Shown in pieces: positions 10,116 to 20,556 of a stretch of DNA of 64,000 nt (its first letter is position 1; the number at the start of each line of letters is the position of its first letter). This stretch comes from Rheinheimera sp. EpRS3 (lineage in GTDB: Bacteria; Pseudomonadota; Gammaproteobacteria; Enterobacterales; Alteromonadaceae): positions 434,001-498,000 of the forward strand of contig NZ_LNQS01000001.1 in the NCBI RefSeq assembly GCF_001513785.1, written 5' to 3'. Made by a program: the position numbers and the translations under genes. Under the pieces are notes generated by a model. The model was given only the letters and a program-made list of their open reading frames with translations. It was not told the DNA's origin and ran no database searches.

Positions 10116-11269
10116 ATGTTAAAAAAATCTCTGATAGCGGCGACGTTATCAAGCTTACTGGCCGCACCGGCGTATGCTGATCTGACTATAAATGGCTTTG
10201 CGTCAATTAAAGCCGGTGTAACGTTGGATGGCGACGACACACTATATGGTTATGATGACAGCCTGGACTTTAAAAATGAGAGTTTATTTGCTGTACAGCT
10301 AATGTCGGATTTGGGTGAAAAGCTGTCGGTTACGGCACAACTGATGGGGCGTGGCGCAGAAGATTTTGATGTTGAATTTGAATGGGCTTTTATCAGTTAT
10401 CAGCTGACAGACGAAATACGTATTAATGCTGGCCGTTTACGCACACCGTTTTATAAATACTCTGACTTTCGTGATGTGGGTTACGCCTACGACTGGTTGC
10501 GGGTGCCACAAAGCGTTTATGGCTTAGGTTTTGACAATATTGAAGGTATATCTTTTTATCACACCACGCAGCTAGGCAGCTTTGATTCCAACCTGCAGTT
10601 AATTGCCGGTGCCTATGATGGCGATGCCACAGTCAGCGGCAATAGTGTTGATGCCGAGATAAAGAACGTACTGGGCGTAGCCTGGGAGTTGGGGCGCGAC
10701 TGGTATAGCCTGCGCGCTGCCTATTTAAGAGGCAAAGTAACCATTGATGCCCAAAGCGCTCAGTTACAGCCCGGTGTTACTTTTGGTGATTTTTTTACAG
10801 GTTTGTCCGGCGCAGGTTTTGCTGCTCTGGTAAACGAAATCGATATTAACGAAGAAGACGGTGCTTTTTTGGCCTGGGTTTTACTGCCGACAAAAATGAC
10901 TGGCTGTTAGTAGCGGAATACACCACGGTAACAGTAGACAACAGTTTTATCGCCGATCAGAAAAATTTCTACGTATCGGTTGGTCATCGTTTTGATAGCA
11001 TAACGCCATATATCTCTTATGAAAAAGAAGATAATGAAGCCAAAACGGAAATTTATACCCCTTATCTGGCAACACTGCCACCCCAGTTGTTACTGCCGGT
11101 AGCGGGCATAGTGCAAAGCCAGGCCCGTAAGGCAACCACTTACAATCTGGGTTTACGTTACGACTTCCATCCTTCAGCGGCGTTTAAACTGCAATACAGC
11201 TCTGAAGATAATGAAATCGCTGATCTGCGTCAGGATGTACTGGCGTTTGGCGTAGATTTGGTATTTTAA
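10116..11269 (+). pseudogene. Outer-membrane porin-like protein, disrupted by a one-base frameshift
   Basis: Residues 1-21 are a signal peptide ending AYA, followed by alternating beta-strand sequence (DLTINGFASIKAGV) typical of gammaproteobacterial porin-like proteins. The frame runs to a stop at 10910. The next frame then continues the beta-barrel with FTADKNDWLLVAEYTT through to a terminal LVF at 11269, a normal barrel C-terminus. The break is in a six-T run at 10865-10870; seven (or four) T would restore a protein of about 384 residues. It may be a real mutation, phase variation or a sequencing error. It is followed 9 bases later by a phosphate-binding-like gene. Confidence 0.75.
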
Positions 11270-11278
11270 GGGGGCCTT

Positions 11279-11692
11279 ATGCGCACAATTAAAACAGTCT
11301 TGTTGCTGGCAGCCCTGTTATCCGGTGCCGCCGTTGCAGATATTGCTGTAGTGGTTAACCCGGCTAATGCCAATGCGGTGTCAGCAGATGATTTAAACCG
11401 GCTGTTTTTAGGCCGGGCCAGCAGCTTCGCTGATGGCAGTAAAGCCACACCGTTGAATATGGCGGAAGGTACGGCAGCACGTGATGAATTTGACAGCAAA
11501 GTGCTGAACCGCTCAGCTGCCCAGCTAAAAGCCTATTGGTCAAAGCTGGTGTTTACCGGTAAGGGCACACCACCGAAAGAACTGGCCGATGATGCAGCGG
11601 TTAAAGCCGCTGTCGCTGCCGACAGCGGTGCTATTGGCTATATCAGTAGTGGCAGTGTGGATAGCAGCGTGAAAGTGGTTGCCAGCTTCTAA
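11279..11692 (+). CDS. Small periplasmic phosphate-binding (PstS-like) protein
   Basis: 137 residues with a signal peptide of about 20 residues (LLLAALLSGAAVA) and a short type 2 periplasmic-binding-like fold: VNPANANAVSADDLNRLFLGR and a C-terminal DSGAIGYISSGSVD. These are features of small PBP-like phosphate ABC transporter substrate-binding homologues. No permease or ATPase is nearby, so transport is doubtful. It follows the porin gene closely and the two may work together in the envelope. Confidence 0.7.
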   Translation: MRTIKTVLLLAALLSGAAVADIAVVVNPANANAVSADDLNRLFLGRASSFADGSKATPLNMAEGTAARDEFDSKVLNRSAAQLKAYWSKLVFTGKGTPPKELADDAAVKAAVAADSGAIGYISSGSVDSSVKVVASF

Positions 11693-11711
11693 ACACCTGA
11701 TTGTCATAATC

Positions 11712-11756
11712 AGCCGCGATACTGAGGGTTCAATACCTAAGTTAGCGGCTTTTTTG
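11712..11756 (+). terminator. Probable terminator after the phosphate-binding-like gene
   Basis: AGCCGC (11712-11717) pairs with GCGGCT (11745-11750) across a 27-base loop and is followed by six T. The long loop lowers confidence. Confidence 0.5.
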
Positions 11757-11852
11757 TCAGCAAAAATAGGTTTTTTTTTGCAACTAGCGTATAATTTGCC
11801 GCCTTAAATTTGAATCATTCAGTTTAATTACCCACTTAATCAGGAGCCTGTT

Positions 11853-12284
11853 ATGGCGTTAGAACGCACTTTTTCAATTATCAAGCCGGATGCTGTTGCC
11901 AAGAACGTAATCGGTGCTATTTACAACCGTTTTGAGTCTGCCGGTTTACGTATCGTTGCCGCTAAAATGCTACACTTAAGCAAAGAGCAAGCTGAAGGTT
12001 TCTACGCTGAACACAGCGCGCGTCCATTCTTTGGTGCTTTGGTGTCTTTTATGACTTCAGGCCCGGTAATGGTACAAGTGCTGGAAGGTGAAGACGCCGT
12101 GCGTAAAAACCGTGAAATCATGGGTGCTACTAACCCGAAAGATGCGTTAGCCGGTACTTTACGTGCTGATTACGCCGCCAGCATCGACGAAAATGCTGTG
12201 CACGGTTCAGACGCAGCGGCTTCTGCCGCGCGTGAAATTGCTTACTTCTTCACTGAAGCAGAATTGTGTGCCCGTACCCGTTAA
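11853..12284 (+). CDS. ndk: Nucleoside diphosphate kinase
   Basis: Balances NTP pools by phosphoryl transfer through an active-site histidine. It is 143 residues; the N-terminus [12 protein letters not shown] and the catalytic [16 protein letters not shown] motif (phospho-His) are intact. It is followed by a hairpin and then rlmN, the conserved gene order. Confidence 0.98.
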   Translation: MALERTFSIIKPDAVAKNVIGAIYNRFESAGLRIVAAKMLHLSKEQAEGFYAEHSARPFFGALVSFMTSGPVMVQVLEGEDAVRKNREIMGATNPKDALAGTLRADYAASIDENAVHGSDAAASAAREIAYFFTEAELCARTR

Positions 12285-12308
12285 GCGTTAATCGCCTGCG
12301 GTAACGGA

Positions 12309-12332
12309 CTAAGGGGGCAACAGCCCCCTTAG
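12309..12332 (+). terminator. Hairpin between ndk and rlmN
   Basis: CTAAGGGGGC and GCCCCCTTAG form a perfect 10-bp stem with an AACA loop. No T run follows, so termination could be weak or Rho-assisted. Confidence 0.6.
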
Positions 12333-12390
12333 TGCATGTTGGTACAGTGTTTTATGGCTATTGTTTATTGTGGTAAGGAGCGCTCTGCAA

Positions 12391-13518
12391 ATGACTGAGC
12401 AGCAAAACAAAATTAATTTACTTGATTTAACCCGTGCACAAATGCAGCAGTTTTTCGTCGATATGGGCGAAAAGCCGTTTCGTGCCGATCAGGTAATGAA
12501 ATGGATTTACCACTTCTGTATCGATGATTTCGATAAGATGAGCAATATCAATAAAGTATTGCGGGAAAAGCTCAAAGCACGCTGTGTTATTGAGGCGCCG
12601 GTGGTAGTTACACGGCAAGACAGCAGTGATGGCACCATTAAGTTTGTCATGGGCTTAAGCGGCGGCCAGGAAGTAGAAACTGTGTGGATCCCGGAGAAAG
12701 ATCGCCGCACTTTGTGTGTGTCATCCCAGGTGGGTTGCGCGCTGGATTGTTCGTTCTGCTCAACGGCGCAGCAAGGCTTTAACCGTAACCTTAGCGTGGC
12801 AGAAATTATCGGCCAGGTATGGCGTGTGGCGCAAATTATTGGCAGTTATGGCGATACCGGCGACAAACCGGTCACTAACGTAGTAATGATGGGCATGGGC
12901 GAACCTTTGCTTAACCTGAACAACGTGGTACCGGCAATGGAGCTGATGCTGGAAGACTTCGGTTTTGGCTTATCCAAGCGCCGAGTAACCTTAAGTACCT
13001 CAGGCGTAGTGCCAGCGCTGGACTTACTGCGCGATAAAATTGACGTAGCGCTGGCTATTTCTCTGCACGCCCCAAACAATGAACTGCGTAATGAGCTGGT
13101 ACCGGTAAACCGTAAATATCCGATGGAAGAATTTTTAGCTGCGTCAAGACGTTATGTAGCGAACTCTAAGGCCAATGATAAGGTCACAGTAGAGTATGTG
13201 ATGCTGGACGGCGTGAACGACAGTATGGAGCAGGCGCATGAATTAGCGCATGCACTGAAAGATACACCATCGAAGATTAACCTGATCCCGTTTAACCCTT
13301 ATCCGGGGTCGCCGTACAAACGTTCGAGTAACTCACGGATTGACAGATTTAACAAAGTCTTACAAGAATACGGCTTTACTGTTATTGTACGTAAAACCCG
13401 CGGCGACGATATTGATGCCGCTTGTGGCCAACTGGTTGGCGATGTTATCGACAGAACAAAACGATTGATCAAAAAGCAGCAAAAAGGCCAGCCTATAGCA
13501 GTAAAAATGCTGCCATAA
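12391..13518 (+). CDS. rlmN: Dual-specificity 23S rRNA/tRNA adenine-C2 methyltransferase RlmN
   Basis: Radical-SAM enzyme making m2A in 23S rRNA and some tRNAs. I chose ATG 12391, preceded by TAAGGAG, over an upstream in-frame start; this gives 375 residues. The radical-SAM cluster motif [15 protein letters not shown] is present, as are [10 protein letters not shown] and a C-terminal Cys in DAACGQL that would resolve the methyl intermediate. It lies between ndk and pilW as in many gammaproteobacteria. Confidence 0.96.
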   Translation: MTEQQNKINLLDLTRAQMQQFFVDMGEKPFRADQVMKWIYHFCIDDFDKMSNINKVLREKLKARCVIEAPVVVTRQDSSDGTIKFVMGLSGGQEVETVWIPEKDRRTLCVSSQVGCALDCSFCSTAQQGFNRNLSVAEIIGQVWRVAQIIGSYGDTGDKPVTNVVMMGMGEPLLNLNNVVPAMELMLEDFGFGLSKRRVTLSTSGVVPALDLLRDKIDVALAISLHAPNNELRNELVPVNRKYPMEEFLAASRRYVANSKANDKVTVEYVMLDGVNDSMEQAHELAHALKDTPSKINLIPFNPYPGSPYKRSSNSRIDRFNKVLQEYGFTVIVRKTRGDDIDAACGQLVGDVIDRTKRLIKKQQKGQPIAVKMLP

Positions 13519-13533
13519 AACAAGGAAGGGCGC

Positions 13534-15273
13534 GTGTTAAAGCAGAAGTTTTTCATTGGTATCGCACTGAGTAGTGTATTAGCCCTGACCGGATGTGTGT
13601 CAGAGCAAAGCTATGTCGGTAGCGATAAGCCAGTGTCAGATCGCTCCTTTGATAATATAGAAGCCGCCCGTACCCGCATTTCACTTGGCCTTAACTACCT
13701 GCGCCGTGGCGACACCTCGCAAGCTAAATATAATCTGGAGCGCGCCCGTAGCTTTGCGCCTAATTCCGCTGAAGTGCACAGTGCTCTGGCGTATTACTAT
13801 CAGAGCGTTGGTGAAGAAAAACAAGCGGAAGAGTATTTTCGCCTGGCCATTCAGAAAGACGCGAATTACGCTGATGCTTACAACAACTACGGTGCCTTTT
13901 TATGTCAGTTGAATCGCTATGATGAAGCCGAGCAATTATTGTTAAAGGCCATTAGCCGCCCCGGCTACATCCGGGTTGCGGAGAGCTATGAAAACCTGGC
14001 GTTGTGTCAGTTGCAGCAAAATAACTTCAGCAAAGCCAAAAGCTACCTGGAAAGCTCGGTAAGTCACAATACAACCCGTATTACCTCGCTGACGATGCAG
14101 GCCGGGCTGTCCTACGCTATGGGAGATAACCGTGCTGCCAAGAACCAGCTTGACCGTATCTCGCGCCTTGGACGGGTTTCTGCCCGCACAGTATTGCTTA
14201 GTTACCTGATCGCTGAGAAAAACGGTGACCGTGACACCATGCAAAGCGCGGAGCAGTTATTGCTGACGCTTTACACTGACACGCCGGAAACGCGGTTATT
14301 GTTGCAGGGCCGCTTGATTGACAGCGAGTTTGAGCAACTGCGTGAGCGCTATAAAGACAGCCTGATGGCCAATATTGTGTTGCCCGATGACAATGCCAGG
14401 CAACAAGTACCGGCACAGCCGGTAGATAACCCGAAGCTGAGAATAGTCAAACGCAAAGTGGCTGAAGCTGATACTCAGGTTGTTGCTGTGGCTGCGCAAA
14501 AACCAGTAAAAAAAGCCACGCCAGAGCCCTCTGCCGCAGTGCCGGCACCAGCGGTAGCTCCAGCCCATCCAGCCCAGCCACTAAATAACAGTACCAGTGC
14601 TATTGCCGGTAGTCTGACGCAAAATAGCGCTGCGCTAACAACAGCAGCACCGTTGCCAGTAAGCTTACCGCAAGAAACAATACCGGCGCCGGCGCAAGCC
14701 GTTGCTACTGAAACAGCGGCAGAACCTGTTGTTACGGCAACCACAGCTGTTGCTGAGGCAAGTCAGGCTGCTCAGCCAGAGCAGGCAACTACAGTAGTGC
14801 AAGAGACTCAGTCAGAGCAGACAGCTCGGCCAGAGCCGGAAACTGCACCAGCTACTACCGCTGCACCGGCTTCGCGAGAAATATCAGAAAGCAGTGCGCC
14901 GTTTCATATTGTAAAAGAAGCTGAGTCGTTATATGCCATCTCTGTGCAGCACAATATCCTGCTGCAGCGCCTGATGCAGTGGAATCAGCTGACACCCGCT
15001 TCGGTAATTAAAGCCGGGCAAAAAATATGGCTGGCCGAAGTCAGCAATGAACAACTGCAGGCGGCACAACCCGCCAGCAGACCAGCTGTGGTACAGCAGG
15101 ATATCAGCTCGCCTTATCATCAGGTCGCAACCGGTGAAACCATGTTTGCTATTTCTTATCGCTATAATATCCGGCTGGACAGATTTCTCAGCTGGAATAA
15201 TCTGACCGAGCAAAGCAGGCTTAAGGTTGGGCAGCAGGTGTATATTGTCGACCCGGACAGTATTGAACAATGA
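13534..15273 (+). CDS. pilW: PilW/PilF-like type IV pilus lipoprotein with two C-terminal LysM domains
   Basis: The start is GTG at 13534 after AAGGAAGG. Lipoprotein signal with lipobox LTGC (Cys21). Residues about 40-230 are TPR repeats like PilF/PilW, the outer-membrane lipoprotein needed for PilQ secretin assembly (AEVHSALAYYYQSVGEEKQA). A long Ala/Pro/Gln-rich linker (about 290-445) follows. Two LysM repeats, at about 456-502 (HIVKEAESLYAI) and 526-573 (HQVATGETMFAI), could bind peptidoglycan. At 579 residues it is more than twice the usual size. It overlaps rodZ by 4 bases. Confidence 0.85.
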   Translation: MLKQKFFIGIALSSVLALTGCVSEQSYVGSDKPVSDRSFDNIEAARTRISLGLNYLRRGDTSQAKYNLERARSFAPNSAEVHSALAYYYQSVGEEKQAEEYFRLAIQKDANYADAYNNYGAFLCQLNRYDEAEQLLLKAISRPGYIRVAESYENLALCQLQQNNFSKAKSYLESSVSHNTTRITSLTMQAGLSYAMGDNRAAKNQLDRISRLGRVSARTVLLSYLIAEKNGDRDTMQSAEQLLLTLYTDTPETRLLLQGRLIDSEFEQLRERYKDSLMANIVLPDDNARQQVPAQPVDNPKLRIVKRKVAEADTQVVAVAAQKPVKKATPEPSAAVPAPAVAPAHPAQPLNNSTSAIAGSLTQNSAALTTAAPLPVSLPQETIPAPAQAVATETAAEPVVTATTAVAEASQAAQPEQATTVVQETQSEQTARPEPETAPATTAAPASREISESSAPFHIVKEAESLYAISVQHNILLQRLMQWNQLTPASVIKAGQKIWLAEVSNEQLQAAQPASRPAVVQQDISSPYHQVATGETMFAISYRYNIRLDRFLSWNNLTEQSRLKVGQQVYIVDPDSIEQ

Positions 15274-16166
15274 ATAAAGAACCCGAAAATGAAGCTGTAG
15301 CCGAACTTAGCGTAGGCCAATTGCTGCGCCAGGCGCGTGAGCAGCGTAAGTTAACTGTGCAGCAGGTAGCGTTACAGCTGAACCTGAAAGCTGAGCAGGT
15401 AGAGCGGCTGGAGCAGGATCAGCCAGACGGCCGTACCCTGGAAACTTTCGCCCGTGGTTATGTCCGCGCTTATGGTCGCCTGCTGAAACTGCCAGAAACT
15501 GAATTGATGGCTGCGCTTAGCCGCCAGACCGGCTCTGTTGCATCTACAACCAAACCCATGCGCACCTTTTCTAACCGCACTGCTCATCAGGCAACAGAAA
15601 ACCGTTTTATGTGGCTAACCTACGCCATTATCGTGTTGTTGCTGGTGCTGTTATTTGTTTGGTGGTGGCAAAGCGCGCGTGAAAATACCGCAGATAGCGC
15701 TCCAACCACAACCAATCAAGCCACTGAGGTACCGTCACAGCAAGCACCCGTGACACCTGAACCCCAAACTGAATTACCCGCCGCACCGGCCACTGATGAA
15801 CAAGACGTTAGCATGGGTAGTTCAGCCGACAATGCCATTACTGAGCAGCAGCTAAATGAAATGTTACAGCAACTGGTGCCACAATCAGCAGAGCTGGCAC
15901 CGGTAGCAGAAGTGCCACAGCTGGATACGCTGGAAATGCGCTTTAGCGAAAATTGCTGGATCGATGTCGTTGACGCTGACGGCAACCGCGTGGCTTATGG
16001 TACCAAGCAGGCAGGTTATATTATGCAGCTTACCGGCACGGCACCTTTTGTTATTACCTTGGGTAACCCCAGCGTAGTAACAATTAACTTTAATCAGCAA
16101 GCCTTTGATATGTCAGCCTTTCCTGGTGGCAGAGTGGCCAAATTTACTATTCCTGAGTCAGAATAA
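15270..16166 (+). CDS. rodZ: Cytoskeletal/shape protein RodZ
   Basis: 298 residues. The N-terminal Xre-type helix-turn-helix ([19 protein letters not shown]) binds MreB in this family; a single membrane helix lies at about 113-134 ([17 protein letters not shown]). A Pro/Thr/Gln-rich periplasmic linker leads to a C-terminal beta domain ([18 protein letters not shown]), as in RodZ. The start overlaps the pilW stop (ATGA). ispG follows after 2 bases. Confidence 0.93.
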   Translation: MNKEPENEAVAELSVGQLLRQAREQRKLTVQQVALQLNLKAEQVERLEQDQPDGRTLETFARGYVRAYGRLLKLPETELMAALSRQTGSVASTTKPMRTFSNRTAHQATENRFMWLTYAIIVLLLVLLFVWWWQSARENTADSAPTTTNQATEVPSQQAPVTPEPQTELPAAPATDEQDVSMGSSADNAITEQQLNEMLQQLVPQSAELAPVAEVPQLDTLEMRFSENCWIDVVDADGNRVAYGTKQAGYIMQLTGTAPFVITLGNPSVVTINFNQQAFDMSAFPGGRVAKFTIPESE

Positions 16167-16168
16167 GC

Positions 16169-17272
16169 ATGTTTGCAGAAAATCCAATTAAACGCCGTCA
16201 AAGTACGCAAATCCGGGTGGGCAACGTATTAATTGGCGGTGATGCGCCAATAGCGGTGCAGTCTATGACTAACACCCGCACCACCGATGTTGCGGCTACC
16301 GTTGCGCAAATTCAGGCTATTGCCAAAGCCGGTGCCGACTTAGTGCGGGTATCGGTACCGACCATGGAGGCAGCAGAAGCCTTTAAGCTGATTAAACAGC
16401 AGTCGCCAATACCGCTGGTGGCAGATATTCATTTTGATTACCGCATTGCCCTAAAAGTCGCTGAATATGGCGTGGATTGCCTGCGCATTAACCCGGGCAA
16501 TATTGGCCGCGAAGACCGCATTCGTGCCGTAGTAGATTGCGCACGGGACTACAATATCCCGATCCGTATTGGCGTAAATGGTGGTTCGCTTGAAGCCGAC
16601 ATTCAGGAAAAATACGGCGAACCCACGCCTCAGGCTTTAGTAGAATCAGCAATGCGGCATGTCGATATTCTCGACCGGCTGAATTTTGATCAGTTTAAAG
16701 TCAGCGTTAAAGCGTCAGACGTATTTTTGGCAGTAGGGGCCTACCGTATATTGGCGCAGCAAATAAAGCAGCCGCTGCATTTGGGTATTACCGAAGCCGG
16801 TGGCGCCCGCGCCGGTGCAGTAAAATCGGCGATTGGCCTGGGTATGTTACTGGCCGAGGGTATTGGTGACACGCTGCGGATATCGCTGGCGGCCGATCCG
16901 GTAGAAGAGGTAAAAGTTGCCTTTGATATTTTAAAATCGCTGCGCATTCGCTCACGTGGTATTAATTTTATTGCCTGCCCCAGCTGCTCGCGGCAGGAAT
17001 TTGATGTGATCAAAACCATGAACCAGCTCGAAGAGCGGCTGGAAGACATTACCGAACCGCTAACGGTGTCGGTGATAGGTTGCGTAGTAAACGGCCCGGG
17101 CGAAGCACTGGTGTCTGATTTAGGTGTGGCTGGCGCCAGTAAAAAAAGTGGTTTTTACATTAACGGTCAGCGGCAAAAGCTGCGGCTGGACAATGAACAG
17201 GTGGCTGATCAGCTTGAACAGCAGGTACGTGAATACCTGCAGCAAAAAATTGCGGTGCGTCAGCTGGATTAA
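16169..17272 (+). CDS. ispG: 4-hydroxy-3-methylbut-2-enyl diphosphate synthase (IspG/GcpE)
   Basis: [4Fe-4S] enzyme of the MEP isoprenoid pathway converting MEcPP to HMBPP. It is 367 residues, with TIM barrel motif [18 protein letters not shown] and C-terminal cluster cysteines in [10 protein letters not shown] and the [10 protein letters not shown] region. Electron donors in this family are flavodoxin or ferredoxin. It lies between rodZ and hisS, the conserved order. Confidence 0.97.
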   Translation: MFAENPIKRRQSTQIRVGNVLIGGDAPIAVQSMTNTRTTDVAATVAQIQAIAKAGADLVRVSVPTMEAAEAFKLIKQQSPIPLVADIHFDYRIALKVAEYGVDCLRINPGNIGREDRIRAVVDCARDYNIPIRIGVNGGSLEADIQEKYGEPTPQALVESAMRHVDILDRLNFDQFKVSVKASDVFLAVGAYRILAQQIKQPLHLGITEAGGARAGAVKSAIGLGMLLAEGIGDTLRISLAADPVEEVKVAFDILKSLRIRSRGINFIACPSCSRQEFDVIKTMNQLEERLEDITEPLTVSVIGCVVNGPGEALVSDLGVAGASKKSGFYINGQRQKLRLDNEQVADQLEQQVREYLQQKIAVRQLD

Positions 17273-17354
17273 GCCGGGCAACAGGCTTGGTGTTTAGCCC
17301 TGTTACGCCTATAATCGCGGCTGTTTTTTAACTCAAACCGATGGAAGTTTAATT

Positions 17355-18629
17355 TTGTCGAAGCAAATTCAGGCCATTCGCGGTATGAACGATTGCCTGC
17401 CGCAGGATACTGTAGCCTGGCAATATGTTGAACAGACACTGCGCCAGACAGTGGCCAGCTATGGTTACAGCGAAATTCGCTTTCCTATTGTTGAGATGAC
17501 CGAGCTGTTTAAGCGCTCAATTGGCGAAGTAACCGACATAGTAGAAAAAGAGATGTACACCTTTGCCGATCGCAATGGTGACAGCTTAACCCTGCGCCCG
17601 GAAGGCACCGCCTGCTGTGTGCGCGCCGGTAATGAACATGGTTTGCTGTACAATCAGGAACAACGGCTGTGGTACACCGGGCCGATGTTTCGCCATGAAC
17701 GGCCGCAAAAAGGCCGCTACCGGCAATTTCATCAGTTTGGCCTGGAAGCCTTCGGCATTGCCTCGGCTGATATTGATGCTGAAGTGATTATGCTAAGCGC
17801 ACGGCTGTGGCAGCAACTGGGCTTAACACCTTATGTGAAACTAGAGCTGAACTCGCTGGGTTCAAGTGAAGCCCGCGCCGCTTACCGCGACGCTTTAGTG
17901 GCGTATTTAGAACAACATAAAGCGGCGCTGGATGAAGACAGCCTGCGCCGTATGTACAGCAACCCATTGCGGGTGCTGGATAGTAAAAATCCGGCACTGG
18001 CAGAGATATTAGCGGCTGCGCCTAAACTGGCAGATTATCTGGATAAGGATTCAGCAGAACATTTTGCCCGTTTAAAGCAGTTACTGACGCAGGCTGGCAT
18101 TGAATTTACGGTAAACCCGCGTTTAGTGCGCGGATTGGATTACTACAACAAAACCGTGTTTGAGTGGGTAACCACAGAGCTCGGCGCACAAGGTACAGTT
18201 TGTGCCGGTGGCCGTTACGATGGTTTAGTTGAGCAATTGGGTGGTAAAGCCACACCTGCGGTAGGCTTTGCGCTGGGGCTGGAGCGGCTGGTGTTATTAC
18301 TGCAAACGCTGCAGTTACTGCCGGTGCTGCCCGCCGTTGCCGATATTTACCTGATGGCACTTGGCGAACAGGCTGAACTTGCGGTACTTTCTGTTGCCGA
18401 AAGGCTGCGTGCCAGCTTGCCGGATAAACGCATTATGGTGCATTGTGGCGGCGGCAACCTGAAAAAACAAATTAAGCGGGCTGATAAATCTGGCGCGGCA
18501 ATTGGATTAATCATCGGCGAAGATGAACTGGCACGCGGTGAAATCACGGTAAAATGGCTACGTGAAGACAAACCGCAACAAACAATTTTATTAACAGAAC
18601 TGGCGAATACGCTGGCCTTTGCAGCATAA
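17355..18629 (+). CDS. hisS: Histidyl-tRNA synthetase
   Basis: Class II synthetase, 424 residues. The start is TTG at 17355, with GGAAG upstream, giving the family N-terminus [15 protein letters not shown]. Motif 2 is [18 protein letters not shown]; the histidine loop [16 protein letters not shown] and motif 3 [10 protein letters not shown] are present. A C-terminal anticodon-binding domain follows. Confidence 0.97.
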   Translation: MSKQIQAIRGMNDCLPQDTVAWQYVEQTLRQTVASYGYSEIRFPIVEMTELFKRSIGEVTDIVEKEMYTFADRNGDSLTLRPEGTACCVRAGNEHGLLYNQEQRLWYTGPMFRHERPQKGRYRQFHQFGLEAFGIASADIDAEVIMLSARLWQQLGLTPYVKLELNSLGSSEARAAYRDALVAYLEQHKAALDEDSLRRMYSNPLRVLDSKNPALAEILAAAPKLADYLDKDSAEHFARLKQLLTQAGIEFTVNPRLVRGLDYYNKTVFEWVTTELGAQGTVCAGGRYDGLVEQLGGKATPAVGFALGLERLVLLLQTLQLLPVLPAVADIYLMALGEQAELAVLSVAERLRASLPDKRIMVHCGGGNLKKQIKRADKSGAAIGLIIGEDELARGEITVKWLREDKPQQTILLTELANTLAFAA

Positions 18630-18659
18630 CGGGCCTTAGACGTAAAACGGAGCAATGCA

Positions 18660-19292
18660 GTGGAAATTTACAGCAGTGAAGAACAACAGGTAGAAGCAAT
18701 TAAACGTTTTTGGCACGAGTACGGCAAAGCGATCCTCGCCGGTGTGGTACTGGGCCTGGCGGCGTTATATGGTTTTCGTTACTATCAGGCAGAGCAGCGC
18801 AACACTGCTGAACAGGCGTCAACGGAATATAACCAGTTACTGCAACAACGTGAAGCTGGCAGCAGTGAAGAATGGTTAACCCAGGCGCAAAGCTTTGTTA
18901 GCGCCTCTAAAGGTGATAACTACGCTGTGCTGGCTGCACTGATAACAGCAAAAGAAGCCGTAACAGCTAAAAACTACGAGCTGGCAACAGAGCAACTGAA
19001 CTGGGTACTGGCTAACGCCAAAGAGCCGGCATTGCTGGCGGTAACTCAACTGCGCCTGGCGAAATTACAACAGGAGCAGGGCAGCTATGATGCTGCGCTG
19101 GCAACACTGGAAAAAGCCATGCCAGAGAGCTTTGCTTCTTTGCAAGCTGAACTCAAAGGTGACATTTTAGTACTGGCAGAAAAACTGCCAGAAGCAAAAG
19201 CAGCCTATCAACAAGCGCTGGCAACTGCAGGACAAAATCAGCAGTTGCTTCAGATCAAGCTGGACGAGCTGGCGCACGTCACTGCAGTGTAA
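18660..19292 (+). CDS. yfgM: YfgM: membrane-anchored TPR ancillary factor of the Sec translocon
   Basis: 210 residues from a GTG start at 18660. An N-terminal cytoplasmic segment (EQQVEAIKRFWHEYG) is followed by one membrane helix (AILAGVVLGLAALYGF) and periplasmic TPR-like helices. In E. coli YfgM works with PpiD at SecYEG. It is immediately before bamB, as expected. Confidence 0.92.
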   Translation: MEIYSSEEQQVEAIKRFWHEYGKAILAGVVLGLAALYGFRYYQAEQRNTAEQASTEYNQLLQQREAGSSEEWLTQAQSFVSASKGDNYAVLAALITAKEAVTAKNYELATEQLNWVLANAKEPALLAVTQLRLAKLQQEQGSYDAALATLEKAMPESFASLQAELKGDILVLAEKLPEAKAAYQQALATAGQNQQLLQIKLDELAHVTAV

Positions 19293-19302
19293 AGAGGTAA
19301 GC

Positions 19303-20484
19303 GTGAAATTACAGTTAAAACAGGTCTTGCTGCTTAGCGCAGTTATACTGGCCGGATGTTCCAGCAAAGAAAAGCTGGTACTGCCACCGGTACAAAACAG
19401 CATCGATCCTGATGTAGTATGGAGCACCAGCATAGGTTCAGGTGTCGCTCACTATGAATCGTCACTAACGCCAATTATTGTCGGTGATACCGTATACGCT
19501 GCCAGCCGTGAAGGGCTGGTTGCTGCTTACAATCTGGATAGCGGCAAGCGTAAATGGCAGTTTGATTTGCGTAAACCTGCCGGCAGTTCATTTTGGCAGG
19601 GCATCAGCGATGTATGGTCTGGTGACAACGCCCGTATTGCCGGTGGCCTGAGTTACGGCTACGACAAAATCTATTTTGGTACTGAAAACGGTGATGTGGT
19701 TGCTTTGTCTGCCGAGGGCGAATTGTTATGGCGCTCTGAAGTAAAAGGCGAAGTATTGGCTAAACCGGCTGTTGGTGATGGTTTGGTGGTAGTGGCTACC
19801 GGCGCCGGAACCCTGGTTGCACTGCACCCGGATACCGGTGAAGAGCGTTGGCAGTTTGAGAATGAACAACCTGCTCTAACGTTACGCGGCGTCAGCGATC
19901 CGATCATTGAAGGCGGCGGTGTAATATACGGCTCTGGCAATGGCCATATTGGTGTACTGATTGCTGAGCGCGGCTATCAGGCATGGGAAGAAACGGTTGC
20001 CGTGCCCAAAGGCAGCACCGATTTATCCCGTCTGGTTGATGTTGACGCGACGCCATTAGTAGTTGGCGGCACTGTGTACAGCATTGCTTTTAACGGTGAG
20101 TTGGTCGCGCTGGAACTGCGCACCGGCCGTCAGCTATGGAAACGTGATTACGCCAGTTTCCGCAATATGGCTGTGGCAGGCGACACTTTATATCTGGTGG
20201 ATTCTGTTGGCCGCATTTATGCACTGGATGCGCGCAGCGGCTCTGAAAAATGGTCTCAGTTTGGCCTTAACAAGCATTATCTGACCGGCCCTGCGGTATA
20301 TAAAGACTATCTGGTTATTGGCGATAACAAAGGTAATTTGCACTGGGTAAATCGTGAAACCGGTGATTTTGTTGCGCGCCAAAGTATGGACGGTTCTGGT
20401 TTTTACACTGAAGCGGTCAGTAACGGCACCTATCTGTTGGTGCAAAGCCGTAATGGTGAGCTAGTCTTATTACAAACGCCTTAA
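19303..20484 (+). CDS. bamB: Outer-membrane assembly lipoprotein BamB
   Basis: 393 residues from GTG 19303 (AGAGG upstream). Signal with lipobox LAGC (Cys19), then an eight-bladed beta-propeller of PQQ-type repeats (for example VVALHPDTGEERWQFE, IYALDARSGSEKW). It scaffolds BamA in outer-membrane protein insertion. A terminator separates it from der. Confidence 0.95.
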   Translation: MKLQLKQVLLLSAVILAGCSSKEKLVLPPVQNSIDPDVVWSTSIGSGVAHYESSLTPIIVGDTVYAASREGLVAAYNLDSGKRKWQFDLRKPAGSSFWQGISDVWSGDNARIAGGLSYGYDKIYFGTENGDVVALSAEGELLWRSEVKGEVLAKPAVGDGLVVVATGAGTLVALHPDTGEERWQFENEQPALTLRGVSDPIIEGGGVIYGSGNGHIGVLIAERGYQAWEETVAVPKGSTDLSRLVDVDATPLVVGGTVYSIAFNGELVALELRTGRQLWKRDYASFRNMAVAGDTLYLVDSVGRIYALDARSGSEKWSQFGLNKHYLTGPAVYKDYLVIGDNKGNLHWVNRETGDFVARQSMDGSGFYTEAVSNGTYLLVQSRNGELVLLQTP

Positions 20485-20510
20485 ACCGTTAACAGCGGTT
20501 GAAGTTTTTA

Positions 20511-20543
20511 AACAGGCCTGTACCGGGCCTGTTTTGTTATTTT
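20511..20543 (+). terminator. Terminator after bamB
   Basis: AACAGGCC (20511-20518) pairs with GGCCTGTT (20526-20533), with a T-rich tail interrupted by G and A. Confidence 0.75.
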
Positions 20544-20556
20544 TGAGGTTCACATA

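Noticed and set aside
14475..14744. Minus-strand frame inside pilW
   Set aside because: Low-complexity complement of the Ala/Pro/Gln linker of PilW.
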